Shown here: piece after piece, positions 61,671-64,000 of the stretch | How positions within the stretch are numbered: position 1 is the stretch's first letter | How the letters are laid out: each line of letters opens with the position of its first letter | Assembly (NCBI RefSeq): GCF_024320865.1 | Contig: NZ_JANDBD010000010.1 | Coordinates: 229,973-293,972 of the forward strand | Length of the DNA stretch: 64,000 bases | Reading direction: 5' to 3' | Source: Mycolicibacterium arenosum | GTDB lineage: Bacteria > Actinomycetota > Actinomycetes > Mycobacteriales > Mycobacteriaceae | The notes under the pieces: model-generated | The model's input: the letters and a program-made list of their open reading frames with translations, nothing else | Databases searched by the model: none | Told to the model about the DNA's origin: nothing | Program-made: the position numbers and the translations under genes

Positions 61671-61868
61671 TTACCCCTCGGTTTCTTGGCCCGTCGTACC
61701 GCCTGCGGGATTGCGGTCGACGGCCTGCAGCGCGTGAACCAGGAGGTCGTGCGCCGCCTCGAGCTGCGCCGCGATGGTCTCGATGTCGGCGTCGGGTGTT
61801 GCCGGATCGGGAACGTCGGCCAGGTGACGCGCGATCTCGGCGCGGATCTGCTCGGGATCGGATGTCAT
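61671..61868 (-). CDS. Small conserved protein (Rv1693-like)
   Basis: A 65-residue helical acidic protein starting at ATG 61868 (MTSDPEQIRAEIARHLADV). No domain. It lies between the HAD phosphatase (8-bp gap) and tlyA (6-bp gap) as in M. tuberculosis. Confidence 0.85.
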   Translation of the reverse strand: MTSDPEQIRAEIARHLADVPDPATPDADIETIAAQLEAAHDLLVHALQAVDRNPAGGTTGQETEG

Positions 61869-61876
61869 AACGCCGA

Positions 61877-62899
61877 TCACGCTATCGGATCACTGCCGGG
61901 TAGCAACGACCAGCGCTCCAACGCCTCGCGTGCCGTGTCGTCCCCCGGTGTGATCGCCGGCGGCCCGCCCTTCCACCCGGAATTCCAGACCGCGTCGGCC
62001 ACCGCGCGGACGACCGCCAGCGGATCCTGCGCGTCACCGCCGGTCCACGCCACGTCCACGCCGTCCGATGCGACGTCGACCCGCCACGCGGGATGCGGTC
62101 CGATGCGCAGTGTCTCGCTGCGCGCGTACAGCGAGCGCAGATCCGGGGCGAGGTAGTCGGGCCGCTCATCGGGGGTGGCGAACACCATGTCCGCGGCGGT
62201 GCTCACGCCGGTGAGCACGAGCAGGCTCGGCAGGCCCGCCGCGTTGGCGCCCGCGATGTCGGTGTCCAGCCGGTCTCCGACGACGATCGGGCTGCCGAAC
62301 TCGCCGCGCGCCAACGCGTCGTTCAGGAGGGTGGGTGCCGGCTTGCCGGCCACTTGGGGTTCGCGGTCGGTCGCGGTGCGCAGCGCGGCCACCATCGAAC
62401 CGTTGCCGGGGAGCAGCCCGCGTTCCGAGGGCAGCGTGCGGTCCACGTTCGCGGCCACCCAGAGCGCTCCGGCTCGGATCGCCAGTGCGGCCTCGGCCAG
62501 GTCGGCCCAGCCGGTCTGCGGCGAGTGGCCCTGGACGACGGCGACGGGGTCCTCGGACATCAGCCGCACCGGTCGCAGGCCGGCGTTGCTCACTTCGGCG
62601 GCCAGCGCGTCGGTGCCGATGATGAGAACGTGTGCGCCGCCGGGCAACTGAGCGGCCAGCAGCCGGGCCGCGCTCTGAGCGCTGGTGACGATGTCGTCCG
62701 CGTCGGCGGTGAAGCCCAGCTCGATGAGGTGCTCCGCCACCTCCGCCGGACCCCTGGACGCGTTGTTGGTGACGTAGAGCGCGCGGCTCTCCACGGCCGC
62801 CAGCGTGTCTACCGCGCCCTCCGTCGCCTGTGTCCCGGTGAACACGGTGCCGTCGAGATCGAGCAGCAGGCAGTCGTGCTCCTCTGCGAGCGTGGACAT
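61877..62899 (-). CDS. HAD phosphatase (glycerol-3-phosphate phosphatase type, Rv1692-like)
   Basis: A 340-residue NagD-type HAD hydrolase. Motif I DLDGTVFTG (Asp nucleophile near residue 14), motif II TNNASRG, motif III GKPAPTLLNDA, motif IV VVGDRLDTDIAGANAAGL. Rv1692 removes phosphate from glycerol 3-phosphate in phospholipid recycling. ATG 62899 leaves a 1-bp gap after the TPR gene stop. Confidence 0.93.
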   Translation of the reverse strand: MSTLAEEHDCLLLDLDGTVFTGTQATEGAVDTLAAVESRALYVTNNASRGPAEVAEHLIELGFTADADDIVTSAQSAARLLAAQLPGGAHVLIIGTDALAAEVSNAGLRPVRLMSEDPVAVVQGHSPQTGWADLAEAALAIRAGALWVAANVDRTLPSERGLLPGNGSMVAALRTATDREPQVAGKPAPTLLNDALARGEFGSPIVVGDRLDTDIAGANAAGLPSLLVLTGVSTAADMVFATPDERPDYLAPDLRSLYARSETLRIGPHPAWRVDVASDGVDVAWTGGDAQDPLAVVRAVADAVWNSGWKGGPPAITPGDDTAREALERWSLLPGSDPIA

Positions 62900-62900
62900 C

Positions 62901-63755
62901 TCAGCCGAGCTCCGTGATCCGGTCTTCGGCGTCGGTGACGCCCTCGACGTCCGCGGCCGCCGCGTGCAGGAACCACTGCACCGCCTCCTCGGAGCGATCG
63001 AGAGCGAGCAGTGTCTCGGCGTACGCGTAGAAGAGCCGTGCCGCGGTCTGCCCCGTGCGCTTCGGGTCGAGTGGGGGCGAGGCGAGGAACGCGAGGGCCT
63101 GGTCGAACTGACCGAGGTCGGACCGCGCACCCGCGACGACGATGCGAAACTCGTCGGCGTCGTCACCCGTCAGCTGCTCGGCTTCCGGGCTGCGTGCGAG
63201 CTCGATGGCACGCTCGGGTCTGCCGACGCCACGCTCGCAGTCGGCGATCAAAGCCAATAGTGGTGAGCGACTGCCCATTCGACGCGCTGCCCGCAGTTCG
63301 GCGAGCGCCTGCGCCCAGTCGCCGCAGTGGTACGCGGCGATGCCGACCGCTTCGCGCACCGCGGCGATCCGGCCGGACCGGGTTCGCGCGGCGCGCGCGT
63401 GCGCGAGGGCGGCCTCGGGATCCTCCTCGAGCAGTTCGCCCGCCGCGACGAGGTGTTTGGCGACGTAGTCCGCGGTGGCCTTGTCGAGCGTGGTGAGTTC
63501 ACCGCGAATCTCGGGCGCCAGTTGCTTCGCCTCGATGCCTGCGGGGATCTTGGGCCCACCGGCCTGATCGGCGCCCGGGTCGCCCCCCGGCCGAGGTTGC
63601 GCGCGCCGTGCACGGTCGGGGCCCGACGATCGCGGTGCACCTCGACGGTCGCGGGGTCCGCCGCGCGGGTTGCCGGCGTTGGAAGACGTCCGACGGGGCG
63701 GCCGCTCGCCGCCGCTGTGCCGATCCTCTGCCACGTGTGCCTTCCTGTCGTTCAC
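62901..63755 (-). CDS. TPR-like protein (Rv1691-like)
   Basis: A 284-residue protein with a basic, disordered N-terminus (PRGGPRDRRGAPRSSGPDRA) and a helical TPR-like C-terminal half (VREAVGIAAYHCGDWAQALA, FLASPPLDPKRTG). It probably mediates protein contacts. GTG 63755; a -10-like TATCCT lies at 63766-63771 on the minus strand. It is the first gene after the rRNA terminator. Confidence 0.88.
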   Translation of the reverse strand: MNDRKAHVAEDRHSGGERPPRRTSSNAGNPRGGPRDRRGAPRSSGPDRARRAQPRPGGDPGADQAGGPKIPAGIEAKQLAPEIRGELTTLDKATADYVAKHLVAAGELLEEDPEAALAHARAARTRSGRIAAVREAVGIAAYHCGDWAQALAELRAARRMGSRSPLLALIADCERGVGRPERAIELARSPEAEQLTGDDADEFRIVVAGARSDLGQFDQALAFLASPPLDPKRTGQTAARLFYAYAETLLALDRSEEAVQWFLHAAAADVEGVTDAEDRITELG

Positions 63756-63765
63756 CGCCCCGCAA

Positions 63766-63771
63766 AGGATA
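63766..63771 (-). promoter_or_regulatory. -10 box (TATCCT) of the TPR-HAD-tlyA unit
   Basis: TATCCT fits TANNNT, 10 bp before the GTG at 63755, and lies downstream of the rRNA terminator, so the housekeeping unit has its own promoter. Confidence 0.45.
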
Positions 63772-63807
63772 CGGTGCGGTTAGCAGCTCCGCGATCAATG
63801 GTGAATG

Positions 63808-63824
63808 GAATTCGAATCGAATTC
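63808..63824. repeat. Perfect 17-bp palindrome between the rRNA terminator and the TPR gene
   Basis: gaattcga-a-tcgaattc has 8-bp arms around one central base. It is 37 bp upstream of the -10 of the TPR gene and 17 bp beyond the terminator, so it may be an operator or part of a tandem terminator. Confidence 0.5.
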
Positions 63825-63840
63825 GCCCGGCCGCGGAATG

Positions 63841-63875
63841 GAATAACCCCCCACAGTAAATGTGGGGGGTTATTC
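63841..63875 (-). terminator. Terminator of the rRNA operon
   Basis: Perfect 15-bp arms (gaataaccccccaca / tgtggggggttattc) with loop gtaaa, just after the 5S rRNA. On the minus strand the stem is followed by CATTCC without a T-tract. Confidence 0.9.
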
Positions 63876-63882
63876 ACTAAAG

Positions 63883-64000
63883 GGTGTTCGGCGGTGTCCT
63901 ACTTTTCCACCCGTAGGGGTAGTATCATCGGCGCTGGTAGGCTTAGCTTCCGGGTTCGGGATGGGTCCGGGCGTTTCCCTGCCGCTGTTGCCGCCGTAAC
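63883..64000 (-). rRNA. rrf: 5S ribosomal RNA (rrnB-type operon end)
   Basis: The minus strand reads GTTACGGCGGCAACAGCGGC, contains GGGAAACGCCCGG and CCCGAACCCGGAAGCTAAGC, and ends near GTAGGACACCGCCGAACACC, the mycobacterial 5S sequence and its terminal pairing. The 5' end is at or close to the window edge (64000). The 23S gene would lie beyond it. Confidence 0.96.

Overview
The window is a high-GC actinobacterial chromosome segment, almost certainly from a rapidly growing mycobacterium (Mycolicibacterium type). The signs are two cytochrome P450s, a FadD-type acyl-CoA synthetase, an MmpL transporter, a PGRS-type glycine-rich protein, small secreted proteins, many leaderless GTG/ATG starts, and a right-hand block in the same order as M. 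tuberculosis Rv1691-Rv1700 and Rv1708-Rv1713 (order recalled, not searched). A 5S rRNA with its terminator lies directly upstream of the Rv1691-like gene. This fits the second rRNA operon (rrnB) that rapid growers carry next to tyrS.

Layout. Positions 1-7.5 kb hold the end of a membrane Ser/Thr kinase, an SGNH hydrolase, several small conserved or secreted proteins and an acyl-CoA synthetase behind a palindromic operator. Positions 7.5-18.6 kb are metabolic and accessory: a P450-ferredoxin pair and an unknown gene that share one 30-bp promoter element, an SRPBCC protein, an SDR, an APC permease fused to an OB-fold, an NlpC/P60-like protein, and a second P450 with its own TetR, facing a TetR-MFS pair across a palindromic operator. 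Positions 18.6-28.5 kb hold an MmpL, a C5-cytosine methyltransferase coupled to a probable restriction endonuclease, an acyltransferase, an MFS transporter and Tex. Positions 28.5-42.4 kb hold small membrane proteins, an orphan TctC-type binding protein, an SDR, two DUF4239 proteins, a LuxR-type ATPase regulator, a sulfotransferase, a 1249-residue secreted PGRS protein, and a decayed ArsR gene.

Positions 42.6-46.3 kb hold tRNA-Pro(GGG), an Fe-S photolyase/cryptochrome, and two TauE/SafE permeases. The permeases are preceded by a 35-codon leader peptide with Cys-Cys near its end, the hallmark of cysteine-responsive attenuation. Positions 46.3-64.0 kb are a conserved housekeeping block read leftward: 5S rRNA, terminator, TPR protein, HAD phosphatase, small protein, tlyA, nadK, recN, steA, mctB, pyrG, Nudix, xerD, then (past a divergent O-methyltransferase) ParA, scpA, scpB, rluB, cmk and der. 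Many junctions in this block are 1-8 bp overlaps or gaps, so these genes are probably translationally coupled.

The most notable items are the Cys-Cys leader, three CAGTAGT repeats at exact 33-bp spacing upstream of the PGRS gene, the shared P450 promoter element, the probable restriction-modification pair, and the APC-OB fusion. All assignments come from reading motifs by eye; no database was searched.
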